Source: JAZGER01 sp036480335 (GTDB taxonomy: Bacteria > Pseudomonadota > Gammaproteobacteria > DSM-19610). From it: a stretch of DNA of 64,000 nucleotides. A program made the position numbers and the translations under genes. The notes under the pieces were generated by a model. That model searched no databases. It saw only the letters and a program-made list of their open reading frames with translations, and had not been told where the DNA came from. Where the stretch lies: the NCBI GenBank assembly GCA_036480335.1, contig JAZGGH010000101.1:62001-126000 (forward strand). Direction: 5' to 3'. Numbering within the stretch: position 1 is the first letter of the stretch; each line of letters starts with the position of its first letter. This document shows positions 25,334-34,865 of the stretch, piece after piece.

Positions 25334-25654
25334 ATGATATTGAAATTTAGCATCGATGACCAATCCTGTGAGATTGATGTACCCGATGAGCTGATGCGTG
25401 AAGCTCAGGATTTTTATGCCAGCATGGATGCTGACATGGACAAGGGTTGGCAGATGAGTCGTAGCTGGGTCGAAAAACCTGATCTATATCAGCGTTGCCA
25501 GATTGTTTCTGATCGAGTGTTGGGCGCTTTTCACTCGGAAAACAAAAAACTGATGTTAATGATGGCCGGTTATATTCTTAGCAGGGCGCCGGATATCCGC
25601 GAAGTCGCTGTCGATACCACAGGCGATATAACCATGACAGAACTGGTTGTTTAA
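25334..25654 (+). CDS. 106-aa protein, unknown function
   Basis: ATG 25334 is preceded by GGAG with proper spacing; an in-frame TTG at 25322 would lose this site. The protein is soluble and acidic (MILKFSIDDQSCEIDVPDEL, then ASMDADMDKGWQMSRSWVEK and LMLMMAGYILSRAPDI). It resembles small proteins seen in sulfur-oxidising proteobacteria, but I cannot name a family. It converges on fadD, with the stops overlapping by four bases. Confidence 0.7.
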   Translation: MILKFSIDDQSCEIDVPDELMREAQDFYASMDADMDKGWQMSRSWVEKPDLYQRCQIVSDRVLGAFHSENKKLMLMMAGYILSRAPDIREVAVDTTGDITMTELVV

Positions 25655-27462
25655 TGATGCCCTGCATACATTGTTTCGATACTGTCTTCGAATGTTTTGC
25701 AAACGATGTTGCGTTTTATTTTCAATGTGGGTGTCATTAGCCCATTTTCAATACTCCAGGGTTCCCGCTGGCAATTGACCTGACGAATAGCCGCATAACC
25801 TGGAAAGTTTGTAAGCCGCTGAGCGATACGAGCAATAATAATATTATTGATGCGGTCACTTTTACAGGCCATGGGGTCGTTACTGTCGACACCGGCTTGT
25901 TTCGCAATGACTGGCCATTGTTCTTCATTCAGTACAACCAGTGCGCTGAGAAAAGGCCGCCCCTCACCTATGACCATGGCCTGCTCAAAAAGGGTATCGC
26001 CACAAATGGCCATCTCCATATCTGCTGGCGGTACTTTTTCGCCATTGGCGAGCACAATGATTTCTTTCAATCGTCCAGTGATATAAAGATATCCTGCCTC
26101 AATTCGCGCCTTGTCGCCAGTATGTAACCAGCCTTCAGCATCAATGATTTCATCGCTTGCTTTTTGATTATTCCAGTAGCCGGACATGGCAGAGGGCGTT
26201 TTAACCAGTAATTCATCTTTATCACCAATGCGTGTTTCTATGCCGGGGAGAATGACACCGACACTGGCCGGGTCATTATTTTCCGGCGTGTTGACGCTGA
26301 TAACCGGGCTGGTTTCGGTAAGTCCGTATCCCTGTAACATGGGCAGGCCAAGACCGATAAATAATCTGGCGACATCAAATGGCAATGGCGCACCTCCAAC
26401 AACGGTCATTTTCAAATTGCCACCGAGTTTTGCCATCACTTTACTCGCAACAAGTTTGTTCAGAATGGGCCAGAACAACAGAGAAGGGTGCCATGATGCA
26501 CGCCCTTGCTGGTATTCAAATTTACGCCAGCCAATATTGACGGCACGTGCAAATAACCATCGCGCGATACTCGATTTTTCAGCCAGCCCTTGCTGGATTT
26601 TGTTATAAACGCGCTCAAAAATACGCGGCACAGAAATCATCAGGTCAGGTTGAATTTCCAGTAAATCTTCAGCCAGTAACGGAATCGCACGGTTGTAGGC
26701 CACTGCAGCACCCGCCATCATGGGCAGATAATATCCAGCGGTGCGTTCGAGAGTGTGAGACAGTGGCAGGAAGGAAAGAAACACTTCATTGTAGTGTATA
26801 GGCACCAGATTCAGTGAGGTCCAGGTGTTCCAGAGAATATTATAATGCGAGAGCATAACCCCCTTGGGTCGCCCGGTAGTCCCCGATGTATAGACAATGC
26901 TGGCAAGGCTGTCTTTATCAAATAAGACTTCTGGCGGTGGCTGCCCAAGATCCGGCAACCACTCACCGACTGTTTTCAGTTTGGGGTTAGGCTGGCCGGC
27001 AGTGTCAATGGGATCAACGCTGATAATCCGGTTGAGAAAATCCAGCTTGTCGAGCACAGGAAAAAGGCAATCCCAGTGTTCCTGGTGGCCAATGAATAGT
27101 ATTTTTGTACCGGAGTCTGCAATCACATAAGCAATATTTTCTGCACGATCCTGTGTATACAAAGGCACAGTGACAAGGCCGTTTGCCATTGCCGCAATGT
27201 CCATAAATACCCACTCAGGGCGATTGTTCATCATAATGGCAATCCGATCGCCAGGCTGCAGCTCTTCATCAGCAAACGCTGCCTGCCAGCGGGCGACCTG
27301 TTTACCGGCATCGTCCCAGCTCAGAGTTTGCCACTGGTTTTTGTCGTTATCAAAAAAACGGTAAGCATCCAGGTCAGCTGTGCGCCGCACACGTTCAAAA
27401 AAAAGTCCGGCAAGTGTGCCTGCCTGCTCAAGTGAAATGATGTGTGATGTGGAGGCAGTCAT
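25651..27462 (-). CDS. long-chain fatty acid--CoA ligase (AMP-forming)
   Basis: The 603-aa enzyme activates fatty acids with ATP and CoA. The AMP-binding P-loop SIVYTSGTTGRPKGVMLSH and the core LQGYGLTETSPVIS and GWLHTGDKARIEAGYLYITGR are intact. It is of the FAA1/Fad15 long-chain type rather than E. coli FadD. The start overlaps the fadJ stop (ATGA), which ties it to the beta-oxidation operon. Confidence 0.9.
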   Translation of the reverse strand: MTASTSHIISLEQAGTLAGLFFERVRRTADLDAYRFFDNDKNQWQTLSWDDAGKQVARWQAAFADEELQPGDRIAIMMNNRPEWVFMDIAAMANGLVTVPLYTQDRAENIAYVIADSGTKILFIGHQEHWDCLFPVLDKLDFLNRIISVDPIDTAGQPNPKLKTVGEWLPDLGQPPPEVLFDKDSLASIVYTSGTTGRPKGVMLSHYNILWNTWTSLNLVPIHYNEVFLSFLPLSHTLERTAGYYLPMMAGAAVAYNRAIPLLAEDLLEIQPDLMISVPRIFERVYNKIQQGLAEKSSIARWLFARAVNIGWRKFEYQQGRASWHPSLLFWPILNKLVASKVMAKLGGNLKMTVVGGAPLPFDVARLFIGLGLPMLQGYGLTETSPVISVNTPENNDPASVGVILPGIETRIGDKDELLVKTPSAMSGYWNNQKASDEIIDAEGWLHTGDKARIEAGYLYITGRLKEIIVLANGEKVPPADMEMAICGDTLFEQAMVIGEGRPFLSALVVLNEEQWPVIAKQAGVDSNDPMACKSDRINNIIIARIAQRLTNFPGYAAIRQVNCQREPWSIENGLMTPTLKIKRNIVCKTFEDSIETMYAGHH

Positions 27463-29516
27463 GCGGTTGTCTCTGTTCCGAGTCCGGCTAGCTCAGCCCA
27501 GCCTTCATCCGGTTTGAAGCGTTCGCCATAGCGACTTTCAAGAGCATGTAAACGTGACACCATGACATCTACTCCTTCCGTTTCGATATAATGAATCGGG
27601 CCACCCAGAAAGGGTGCGAATCCCGTACCAAAAACAAGACCACCATCAATCAGTTCTGCATCATCGGCAATGCCTTGACGATGGCAGGCAACCACTTCAT
27701 TGAGTAATCGCATAATCATTCGATCCGTCAGATCTGCCTCTGCCTGATAGCCTCTGGGGGTTTTGGGGCGGATAATTTTGCCTTTTTTGTAGTGGTAAAA
27801 GCCTTGCCCGATTTTTTTACCAAGATGGCCGCTGTTGACCATCTGTTTCAGTTTAGTGGGTATTTGCAGGCCAAGATGATCGCCGAGAATGCGCCCGACA
27901 TGCAGACAGATATCCAGCCCTACCGTATCTGCCAGTTCAACCGGCCCCATCGGCATACCAAAACTGAGTGCGGCCTTATCAATTTCAACAACGGGTACGC
28001 CTTCACCGACCAGTTGAACCGCTTCCAGTAGATAAGGCATAAGTACACGATTAACGAGGAAACCGGGCGAGCTTTTCACGGGTAGCGGGAGTTTACCAAT
28101 GCGCTGTGTGAAGGCCATAGCATTATCAATCACGGCCTGATGTGTGTCTGCGGTATGGATAATTTCTACCAGTTGCATTTTTGCTACCGGATTGAAGAAA
28201 TGCAGGCCAACCAGTCGGCCAGGATCTGCCAGCACAGTATTCAGCTCATCCAGCGGAATGCTTGAGGTGTTGGTGGCAAGAATTGCCTGTTTGCGCATGC
28301 GCGGTTCCAGCGTTTGGTAGAGTTCGCGTTTGGCATCGCCATCTTCAAAAATTGCTTCAATGACAACGTCAGCACGTTCGACACCGAGGCCAGCATGATC
28401 CGGCATCAGGCGATCCAGTACTTCCTGCACAGGACGCGGTCGCTTCAGTCGGCGTGTATACAGTTTATGCGCACGTTTAATCGCCGGTGCAATACGTTCG
28501 GGTGACTGATCCTGCAGTGTTACGGTCATGCCTTGCAGGGCACACCAGGCAGCGATGTCACCCCCCATCAAACCAGCGCCGACAACATGCACATGTTGCG
28601 GACGGAAGTCTGCGACTTTACCCAATGCTTTCATTTTTTCCTGTAGCTGGAAAATACGAATGAGATTTTGAGCCGTATTTCCAGACAACAGACGTGCCAC
28701 CGATTCGGCTTCCGCGTGTAACATAGCGCGACTGTCACCGCCGTGTTTTTTCCACAGATCAATCAGTGCATAGGGAGCAGGGTAGTGAGCTTTGCTGGCT
28801 TTTTTTGCGACCTGTTTTTCAAAAACCTTTGCCAGAATCGGGCGTGTGGCTGCATGATTGCTCAGTTTTTGGGCGCGTGTTGGACTGTGCTGCGCTGGCA
28901 AGGTAAGAATGACCTGACGCGCCGTATTTTCAAACTGCCGGCGTGGAACGCAATAATCCACAAGCCCCATCCGTTTGGCAACAAAAGCAGAAATGCTGCG
29001 TCCACTGAGCATCAAATCCATGGCATTCACAGCGCCAAGCAGGGGGATGCTGCGTGCGCTACCACCAAAGCCTGGATGAATACCGAGGCGAACTTCTGGC
29101 AGACCCAAACGGGTTTTAGCATCATCCAGCGCAATGCGATAATTACAGGCCAGTGCCAGCTCAAGCCCACCACCCAGACAGAAACCATGGATCAAAGCCA
29201 CTGTGGGAAATGACAGCGCAGCGAGGCGGTCAAACACTTCCTGCCCACGGCGAATCGCATCCAGTGCTTCATCCTGATTTTTCAGTTGTGTAAATTCATT
29301 GACATCGGCACCGGCTATAAAACCGTTCTTTTTATCTGAAAGAATAATCAGACCGCGTGGCCGTTGTTTTTCCAGCTCCAGCAATTGCTGGTAAAATTCG
29401 CCCAGGACGCTTGCCGATAATACGTTGGTGCCGGAAGCCTGTTTATCCAGATGTAACCAGGCAATATTGTCTGCATCAATATTGATGTATAGATTGTTTT
29501 CTGTTTGAGTTTCCAT
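27459..29516 (-). CDS. fadJ: fatty acid oxidation complex alpha subunit (FadJ-like)
   Basis: The bifunctional 685-aa enzyme has an N-terminal enoyl-CoA hydratase domain (IHGFCLGGGLELALACNYRI) and a C-terminal 3-hydroxyacyl-CoA dehydrogenase (VVGAGLMGGDIAAW, then VGLHFFNPVAKMQLVEI). It performs the two middle steps of beta-oxidation. ATG 29516 overlaps the fadI stop (TGATG). The longer in-frame start at 29567 lies inside fadI and is unlikely. It is closer to FadJ than FadB in length and partner order. Confidence 0.9.
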   Translation of the reverse strand: METQTENNLYINIDADNIAWLHLDKQASGTNVLSASVLGEFYQQLLELEKQRPRGLIILSDKKNGFIAGADVNEFTQLKNQDEALDAIRRGQEVFDRLAALSFPTVALIHGFCLGGGLELALACNYRIALDDAKTRLGLPEVRLGIHPGFGGSARSIPLLGAVNAMDLMLSGRSISAFVAKRMGLVDYCVPRRQFENTARQVILTLPAQHSPTRAQKLSNHAATRPILAKVFEKQVAKKASKAHYPAPYALIDLWKKHGGDSRAMLHAEAESVARLLSGNTAQNLIRIFQLQEKMKALGKVADFRPQHVHVVGAGLMGGDIAAWCALQGMTVTLQDQSPERIAPAIKRAHKLYTRRLKRPRPVQEVLDRLMPDHAGLGVERADVVIEAIFEDGDAKRELYQTLEPRMRKQAILATNTSSIPLDELNTVLADPGRLVGLHFFNPVAKMQLVEIIHTADTHQAVIDNAMAFTQRIGKLPLPVKSSPGFLVNRVLMPYLLEAVQLVGEGVPVVEIDKAALSFGMPMGPVELADTVGLDICLHVGRILGDHLGLQIPTKLKQMVNSGHLGKKIGQGFYHYKKGKIIRPKTPRGYQAEADLTDRMIMRLLNEVVACHRQGIADDAELIDGGLVFGTGFAPFLGGPIHYIETEGVDVMVSRLHALESRYGERFKPDEGWAELAGLGTETTA

Positions 29517-30826
29517 CAGGCCACTCTCTCCAGTAACATCGCACCGCCCTGACCACCACCAATGCACAGGCTGGCCATGGCGCGTTGTTGATTATTGCGT
29601 TCAAGTACCTTCAATGCGTGCAACACAATACGTGCACCGGAAGCACCCACGGGATGCCCCAGACTGACGCCACCGCCATCCACATTGAGGCGTGTTTCAT
29701 CGATTGCGGTAAAGGCCTTATCCAGTTTTAGTGTCTCGCGGCAATAGTCCTCATCTTGCCAGGCCTGCAGACAGGCCTGCACCTGAGTAGCAAAAGCTTC
29801 ATTGATTTCCCAGCAATCGATATCATCGCTGTTGAGTTGATTACGTTGCATAACCGGCGCCATTGCATGTACCGGGCCAAGGCCCATTTCTCGTGGGTCA
29901 AGGCCTGCCCACTGGCTATCAAGTATGCGGCCAATCACAGGCAGATCATGGCGTTTGACGGCATCTTCCGAGGCGAGTATCAGCATCGCAGCGCCATCGG
30001 TAATCTGTGCGCTGTTACCGGCGGTTACCTTGCCAAAAGGTTTGTCGAAAACAGGCCTGAGGTTGGCCAGTTTTTCGAGGCTGGATTCAGGGCGCACCCC
30101 ATCATCAAAATCATAGTAATTACCGTGAGTGTCATACAAAGGCTGAATTTCATCCAGATGATGACTTTCCTGAGCAGCGGCCAGTCGCTGATGACTGCGC
30201 AGTGCAAAGCCATCCATCTGTTCACGTGAAATGTCAAAACGGTAAGCCAGATTTTCTGCCGTTTGCCCCATATTGAGTCCGACAATCGGATCGGTTAACC
30301 CACGGATCAGGCCAATGACGGGTTTCAGGTAAGCCGGTTTGATCTGGCTAACAGCTTTGAGTTTGGCAACCGGAGTTTTAGCGCTGTTGAGTTTTCCCAG
30401 CCAGCCGACCATGTCATTGTTTAATAGCACGGGTGCATGACTCATGGCTTCAACGCCACCTGCCAGGATCAGATCACTTCTGCCACTGGCGATATTTTGA
30501 GCAGCACTGTCTAGTGCCTGCATGCCAGAGGCGCAATTGCGTTGCACTGTCCACGCCGGTACGGATTCACCACAACCGAGACGTAACGCAACGATGCGTG
30601 CAATATTGGCTTCACTCGGGCCGGCCATGACACAGCCGAGTATCACCTGGTCAAACTCGGTGGCAGAAAATGACTGTCTGGCCATCAGTGAACGTCCGGA
30701 TTGAAAAGCCAGATCAGATGCCATGAACGGCCCAGGCTTGTTACGTGCACGTAAAAAGGGCGTGCGACAGCCGTCAACTATATAGACGTGCCTGCCTGTT
30801 TTGAGGGGGTTGTATTGTTTGCCCAT
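29516..30826 (-). CDS. fadI: acetyl-CoA C-acyltransferase (FadI-like thiolase)
   Basis: This is a 436-aa thiolase that cleaves 3-ketoacyl-CoA. The nucleophilic Cys lies in VQRNCASGMQALD, with the His in GGGVSLGHPVGASGARI and the C-terminal CIGGGQGG loop. The start overlaps the end of fadE by 49 bases, and no other suitable start exists downstream. The pairing with fadJ is that of the FadIJ complex. Confidence 0.92.
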   Translation of the reverse strand: MGKQYNPLKTGRHVYIVDGCRTPFLRARNKPGPFMASDLAFQSGRSLMARQSFSATEFDQVILGCVMAGPSEANIARIVALRLGCGESVPAWTVQRNCASGMQALDSAAQNIASGRSDLILAGGVEAMSHAPVLLNNDMVGWLGKLNSAKTPVAKLKAVSQIKPAYLKPVIGLIRGLTDPIVGLNMGQTAENLAYRFDISREQMDGFALRSHQRLAAAQESHHLDEIQPLYDTHGNYYDFDDGVRPESSLEKLANLRPVFDKPFGKVTAGNSAQITDGAAMLILASEDAVKRHDLPVIGRILDSQWAGLDPREMGLGPVHAMAPVMQRNQLNSDDIDCWEINEAFATQVQACLQAWQDEDYCRETLKLDKAFTAIDETRLNVDGGGVSLGHPVGASGARIVLHALKVLERNNQQRAMASLCIGGGQGGAMLLERVA

Positions 30827-33246
30827 GTCTGTTTTTCCTCCAACCAGAAATCTGCCGGAAAGTCATCAACGGCGATGGCTATCTTGCGAGCGGTAATTGC
30901 ACTTTGTACAAGATTAGCATCCTGACCGGTTATCACCGATTTTGCAACGGCATCATCAAGTGCCAGTTCGGGATCATCGCCCTGAATGATATTCTGTTTA
31001 ATCGCATCGCGTATTTTGCGAAGTATGGGATTGGCCTGCAAGGTCTTATGCATGGCATCTTCTAGCTGGGCGAGAGGCTCTTTAAGGGAGATTGGATTAT
31101 ACAAATCCCCAGTAAGCCGTTCACGTGCATTATCACGTTGCATAATGAGATCTGCCGCCTGGTGCGTCAGAGAATCTGCAGGGCGTTTGAATGTCTTGCC
31201 AAAGGGAAAAACAAGCCGTTTTAGCATAACGCCAACAAAACGGTTGGGGAGATTATCGAGTGTTTCATCAAGCCGTTGCTGGGCATGATAGAGCTCATAA
31301 TTAACACACCAGTCGAGCAACACCTGATCATCTTTCTGATAACCTTGATCGGCAAAGTGCTTCAGCGCGGCGCTGGCGAAATATAAATGGCTAAGTACGT
31401 CACCCAGTCGACCCGATAAAGACTCACGCCGTTTGAGTGAGCCGCCCAGCGTCAGCAGAGCCGCTTCTGCCGTGATCGAAAAGGCACTGCTGATACGACT
31501 CAGATGCTGGCAATGACGCTGCATGGCCGGATGTGACGGGGCATTAGCCAGACGACTAGCACTTAAACCGTGCAGCAAAGCTCTGGATAGATTCGACAAC
31601 GCCATTTTGACATGTTCGCCAAAGGCATGATCAAAGTCGTCAGACTGTTTGTTGGTGGCCGCCTCCATTTCCTTCAATAACCAGGGATGACAGCGTATTG
31701 CCCCCTGACCAAAAATAATCAGACTGCGGGTGAGAATATTGGCACCTTCAACGGTGATGCTGATGGGTATACCTTCATAGCCACGCGCTAAATAATTGTT
31801 TGGCCCCATGCAAACTGCGCGGCCGCCATGAATATCCATAGCATCATTCACTACAATGCGCATGCGTTCGGTCAAATGGTATTTGGCAATCGCAGAGGCA
31901 ACCGCAGGTTTGCCACCACGATCAACTGCCAGTGTTGTCAGGCCACGTACTGCATCAATGCCGTAGGCCATACCTGCAATCCGTCCCAGTGCGTCACTGA
32001 CGCCTTCAAACTGACCGATAGCCATCTTGAACTGTTTACGGGTGGCCGCGTAGGCACCACTGGTACGCGCCGCATGCTTGGCTGCGCCGGTACTCACGGC
32101 AGGCAGCGAAATGGAGCGCCCATCAGCCAGTGATTCCATCAACATACGCCAGCCCTGACCAATATAATCCTGTCCACCGATGATCCAGTCCATCGGAATA
32201 AATACATCATGACCACTGTTAGGCCCGTTCATGAATGCCTGACTCATCGGGTAATGACGCCGCCCGATATCAATGCCGGGTGTGTCTGTGGGTATCAGAG
32301 CAACAGTGATACCGAGAGCTTCCTGTTCACCGATCAGATGATCCGGGTCATATAACTTGAAGGCAAGACCTAACACCGTAGCAACCGGACCAAGCGTAAT
32401 ATAACGCTTCTCCCAGTTAAGACGAATGCCCAGTGTTTCTTTTTCCTGCCAGATCTGTTTGCAAATGATGCCGGTATCCGGCATGGCGGCAGCATCACTG
32501 CCCGCATCCGGGCCAGTCAACGCGAAGCAGGGGATTTCCTCACCCCGTGCCAGACGCGGCAAATAATAATCTTTCTGTTCCTGAGTACCATAGTGCAACA
32601 GGAGTTGTGCAGGCCCGAGTGAATTTGGCACCATCACCGTTACCGCCGCGCTAATACTGCGCGCAGACAGTTTCATCACTACCGTTGAATGAGCATGCGC
32701 AGAAAATGCCAGACCGCCATAGCGCTTTGGAATAATCATGCCGAAGAAACCCTGCTCACGAATAAACTGCCAGACAGACTCAGGCAGATCATGCAATTCT
32801 TCAGTAATCTCCCAGTCGTTGATCATCTTGCACAATTCATTTGTCGGCCCATCAACAAAAGCCTGCTCTTCATTCGTCAACGCCGGGGCGGGCAGGGCAA
32901 GCAAAGCATTCCAGTCGGGCTTGCCGCCAAACAAATCTGCTTCCCACCAGGTGCTACCAGCTTCGAGCGCCTCCCGTTCAGTATCTGAAATCGGTGGCAT
33001 CACCGCACGAAATAAATGCATCACCGGCGTACTGAAAAAACGTAAACGCAGAGAAGGTATCGCAAACAGAGCGGCTAACGGAACAAGGGTTAACCAGGCA
33101 AGAATGCTAAGCCAGATGGGCAGGGAAGAAGACACGATAACCAGAAAAATAACACCGGTAACACCCCATGCAATAGCGGGTGCGCTCAAAACGGCAAGCG
33201 TCAGGATAGAAGCAAGGAAAAGTAAAAGCGTGAGCCAGATTGTCAT
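30778..33246 (-). CDS. fadE: acyl-CoA dehydrogenase (FadE-type)
   Basis: The 822-aa protein matches the large gammaproteobacterial FadE (814 aa in E. coli). Two N-terminal membrane helices (about residues 1-65) precede the flavin-binding dehydrogenase domain, with CFALTGPDAGSDAAAMPDTG and VEGANILTRSLIIFGQGAIR. The C-terminal extension is typical of FadE. It catalyses the first step of beta-oxidation and heads the fadE-fadI-fadJ-ligase operon. AAGGGG lies upstream of the start. Confidence 0.93.
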   Translation of the reverse strand: MTIWLTLLLFLASILTLAVLSAPAIAWGVTGVIFLVIVSSSLPIWLSILAWLTLVPLAALFAIPSLRLRFFSTPVMHLFRAVMPPISDTEREALEAGSTWWEADLFGGKPDWNALLALPAPALTNEEQAFVDGPTNELCKMINDWEITEELHDLPESVWQFIREQGFFGMIIPKRYGGLAFSAHAHSTVVMKLSARSISAAVTVMVPNSLGPAQLLLHYGTQEQKDYYLPRLARGEEIPCFALTGPDAGSDAAAMPDTGIICKQIWQEKETLGIRLNWEKRYITLGPVATVLGLAFKLYDPDHLIGEQEALGITVALIPTDTPGIDIGRRHYPMSQAFMNGPNSGHDVFIPMDWIIGGQDYIGQGWRMLMESLADGRSISLPAVSTGAAKHAARTSGAYAATRKQFKMAIGQFEGVSDALGRIAGMAYGIDAVRGLTTLAVDRGGKPAVASAIAKYHLTERMRIVVNDAMDIHGGRAVCMGPNNYLARGYEGIPISITVEGANILTRSLIIFGQGAIRCHPWLLKEMEAATNKQSDDFDHAFGEHVKMALSNLSRALLHGLSASRLANAPSHPAMQRHCQHLSRISSAFSITAEAALLTLGGSLKRRESLSGRLGDVLSHLYFASAALKHFADQGYQKDDQVLLDWCVNYELYHAQQRLDETLDNLPNRFVGVMLKRLVFPFGKTFKRPADSLTHQAADLIMQRDNARERLTGDLYNPISLKEPLAQLEDAMHKTLQANPILRKIRDAIKQNIIQGDDPELALDDAVAKSVITGQDANLVQSAITARKIAIAVDDFPADFWLEEKQTWANNTTPSKQAGTSI

Positions 33247-33425
33247 AGCAAGCCCCTTGTTTATTGTGGCCGTTATCTATTCGACCTTGTTATTCTGCTA
33301 CAAGTTCATGTGCATTTCTGTGACTGCCTGATTATCATAGGCCTTTTTGTGGCAGAGGGATAGTGTGGTTGTGTATGTTTGCAAATGGTAATATTTTAAT
33401 ATTTTGGGAAAGCCCATGCGGCGGG

Positions 33426-33794
33426 TTAATCAATATTCTGCCCAATACGCCAAAGCACACCGCTCGGATCATACAATACAAAATCTCTCATCTTCCAGGG
33501 CTGATTTTCAGGCCTGGAAATTTTTACATTATATTTTTTCATGAGTTCTTTCCGAGTGATCTCCTCAAACCAGGCTTCAACATCTTCAACCAAAAGATGC
33601 ATCATAAAGTTTTCCGTATAACCCTGTTTGTGGAAATCCTGGAGCAGGAAACTGTTATTCCCAAAATGAAAGTAGGCCACGCCACCGCCACAGGAGGCCA
33701 TGGTAAAGCCAAGATCCTGATAAAACTGTTTGGATATTTCAAAATCTCTGGCAGGAACGAATGCTTTGATTTCAACAGTATTCAGGTTCGGCAT
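33426..33794 (-). CDS. VOC/glyoxalase superfamily protein
   Basis: The 122-aa protein has one VOC fold (VEIKAFVPARDFEISKQFYQ, HLLVEDVEAWFEEI, LYDPSGVLWRIGQN). Members bind metal or small ligands and many confer antibiotic resistance or act on glyoxal adducts. No single activity can be chosen from the sequence. The overlapping plus-strand frame lacks such features. It follows the DUF924 gene by 10 bases. Confidence 0.82.
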   Translation of the reverse strand: MPNLNTVEIKAFVPARDFEISKQFYQDLGFTMASCGGGVAYFHFGNNSFLLQDFHKQGYTENFMMHLLVEDVEAWFEEITRKELMKKYNVKISRPENQPWKMRDFVLYDPSGVLWRIGQNID

Positions 33795-33804
33795 TGACTG
33801 TTTT

Positions 33805-34347
33805 TCATCCTATAAATGCATCCTTTGATCTCAAATACTCGAGTTCCTCGGCAGTGCTTTTTCTACCCAATATCTGATTTCGATGTGGAAAACGGCCGAA
33901 CTGTCTTACTATGGCCCTATGATGTTGCGCAAATTCAAGGTTTCCCTCAAGCTGGTGTTCACGGTATAAAGCTATCGCGAGATCTTGTTCTTTGATTTCT
34001 TCGCTATGCATAAAAGGCATAAATAAAAATACCAATTGCTCTTTTTGTAATTGAGGTATGAAATGACTGTTTATCGCAATTCTTGCAACGGCGATTGCAT
34101 TTTTCTCGGTTTGAAAGCTCCTGGCTTCACCTCGAAACATATTGAGAGGGAACTGATCATATATTAATATTAACGCCAGGCAACCTGATGCAGTATTTTG
34201 CCACTTATCTAATTTGCCTTCCACCGCTTGCTCCCAAATGCTTTCAAATTTTGTCAGGATTTCTGCGTCTAATTCTGGAGTCGATGAAAACCAATGGTCT
34301 CTTACCTTCTTGGAATACCAGTAATCAATGACTTCGACAGGCTTCAT
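33805..34347 (-). CDS. DUF924 family protein
   Basis: The 180-aa protein has the features of the DUF924 family: FEPWYS-like opening IDYWYSKKVRDHWFS, the ALILIYDQFPLNMFRGEARSF core and the C-terminal FGRFPHRNQILGR motif. It is predicted to be all helical and TPR-like, with unknown function. It lies between greB and a VOC gene on the same strand. Confidence 0.87.
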   Translation of the reverse strand: MKPVEVIDYWYSKKVRDHWFSSTPELDAEILTKFESIWEQAVEGKLDKWQNTASGCLALILIYDQFPLNMFRGEARSFQTEKNAIAVARIAINSHFIPQLQKEQLVFLFMPFMHSEEIKEQDLAIALYREHQLEGNLEFAQHHRAIVRQFGRFPHRNQILGRKSTAEELEYLRSKDAFIG

Positions 34348-34366
34348 GCTAGTTTAAACACCTCGT

Positions 34367-34837
34367 TCAGTAGTCTATTTTCAGTATCGTATATTCCCTT
34401 TTTCCCGCCGGAGTTGCCACGATAATTTCATCATCCAGTGTTTTACCCATCAATGCCTTCGCCATAGGTGAATCAGCACTGATCCAGTTGTTCTTCGGGT
34501 TGAATTCATCCGGGCCGACAATTCTATAGGTGATTTCATCACCCTGAGTATTTTCGAGTGTTACCCAGGCAGCAAAATATACGCGGTTTGTATCGGTTGG
34601 CAGTGTGTCTACGACTATGAGTTCGGGTAGCCTTTTCTGCAGGTAACGAATGCGACGGTCGATTTCGCGCAGTTCTTTTTTACGATAGATATATTCGGCA
34701 TTTTCGGAGCGATCGCCTTCTGCGGCTGCAGCCGTCAATGCCGCCGTTACATCGCGTCGACGAATCCATATCTGGTTGAGTTCTTCCTGCAGTGCCAGGT
34801 ATCCTGCGCGGGTGATATGGAGGGTTTTATCTGCCAT
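34367..34837 (-). CDS. greB: transcription elongation factor GreB
   Basis: GreB enters the RNA polymerase secondary channel and stimulates cleavage of backtracked RNA. The 156-aa protein has an N-terminal coiled coil with the acidic tip (AAEGDRSENAEYIYRKKEL) and a C-terminal FKBP-like domain ending in KALMGKTLDDEIIV. It lies next to rapA, also an RNA polymerase recycling factor, with a 28-base gap. Confidence 0.93.
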   Translation of the reverse strand: MADKTLHITRAGYLALQEELNQIWIRRRDVTAALTAAAAEGDRSENAEYIYRKKELREIDRRIRYLQKRLPELIVVDTLPTDTNRVYFAAWVTLENTQGDEITYRIVGPDEFNPKNNWISADSPMAKALMGKTLDDEIIVATPAGKREYTILKIDY

Positions 34838-34865
34838 TTTTCCAGCTACTTATCCAGTCTGTTTA

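Noticed and set aside
33363..33797. Plus-strand open frame overlapping the VOC gene
   Set aside because: The minus-strand frame has full VOC motifs; the plus-strand translation does not resemble any protein.
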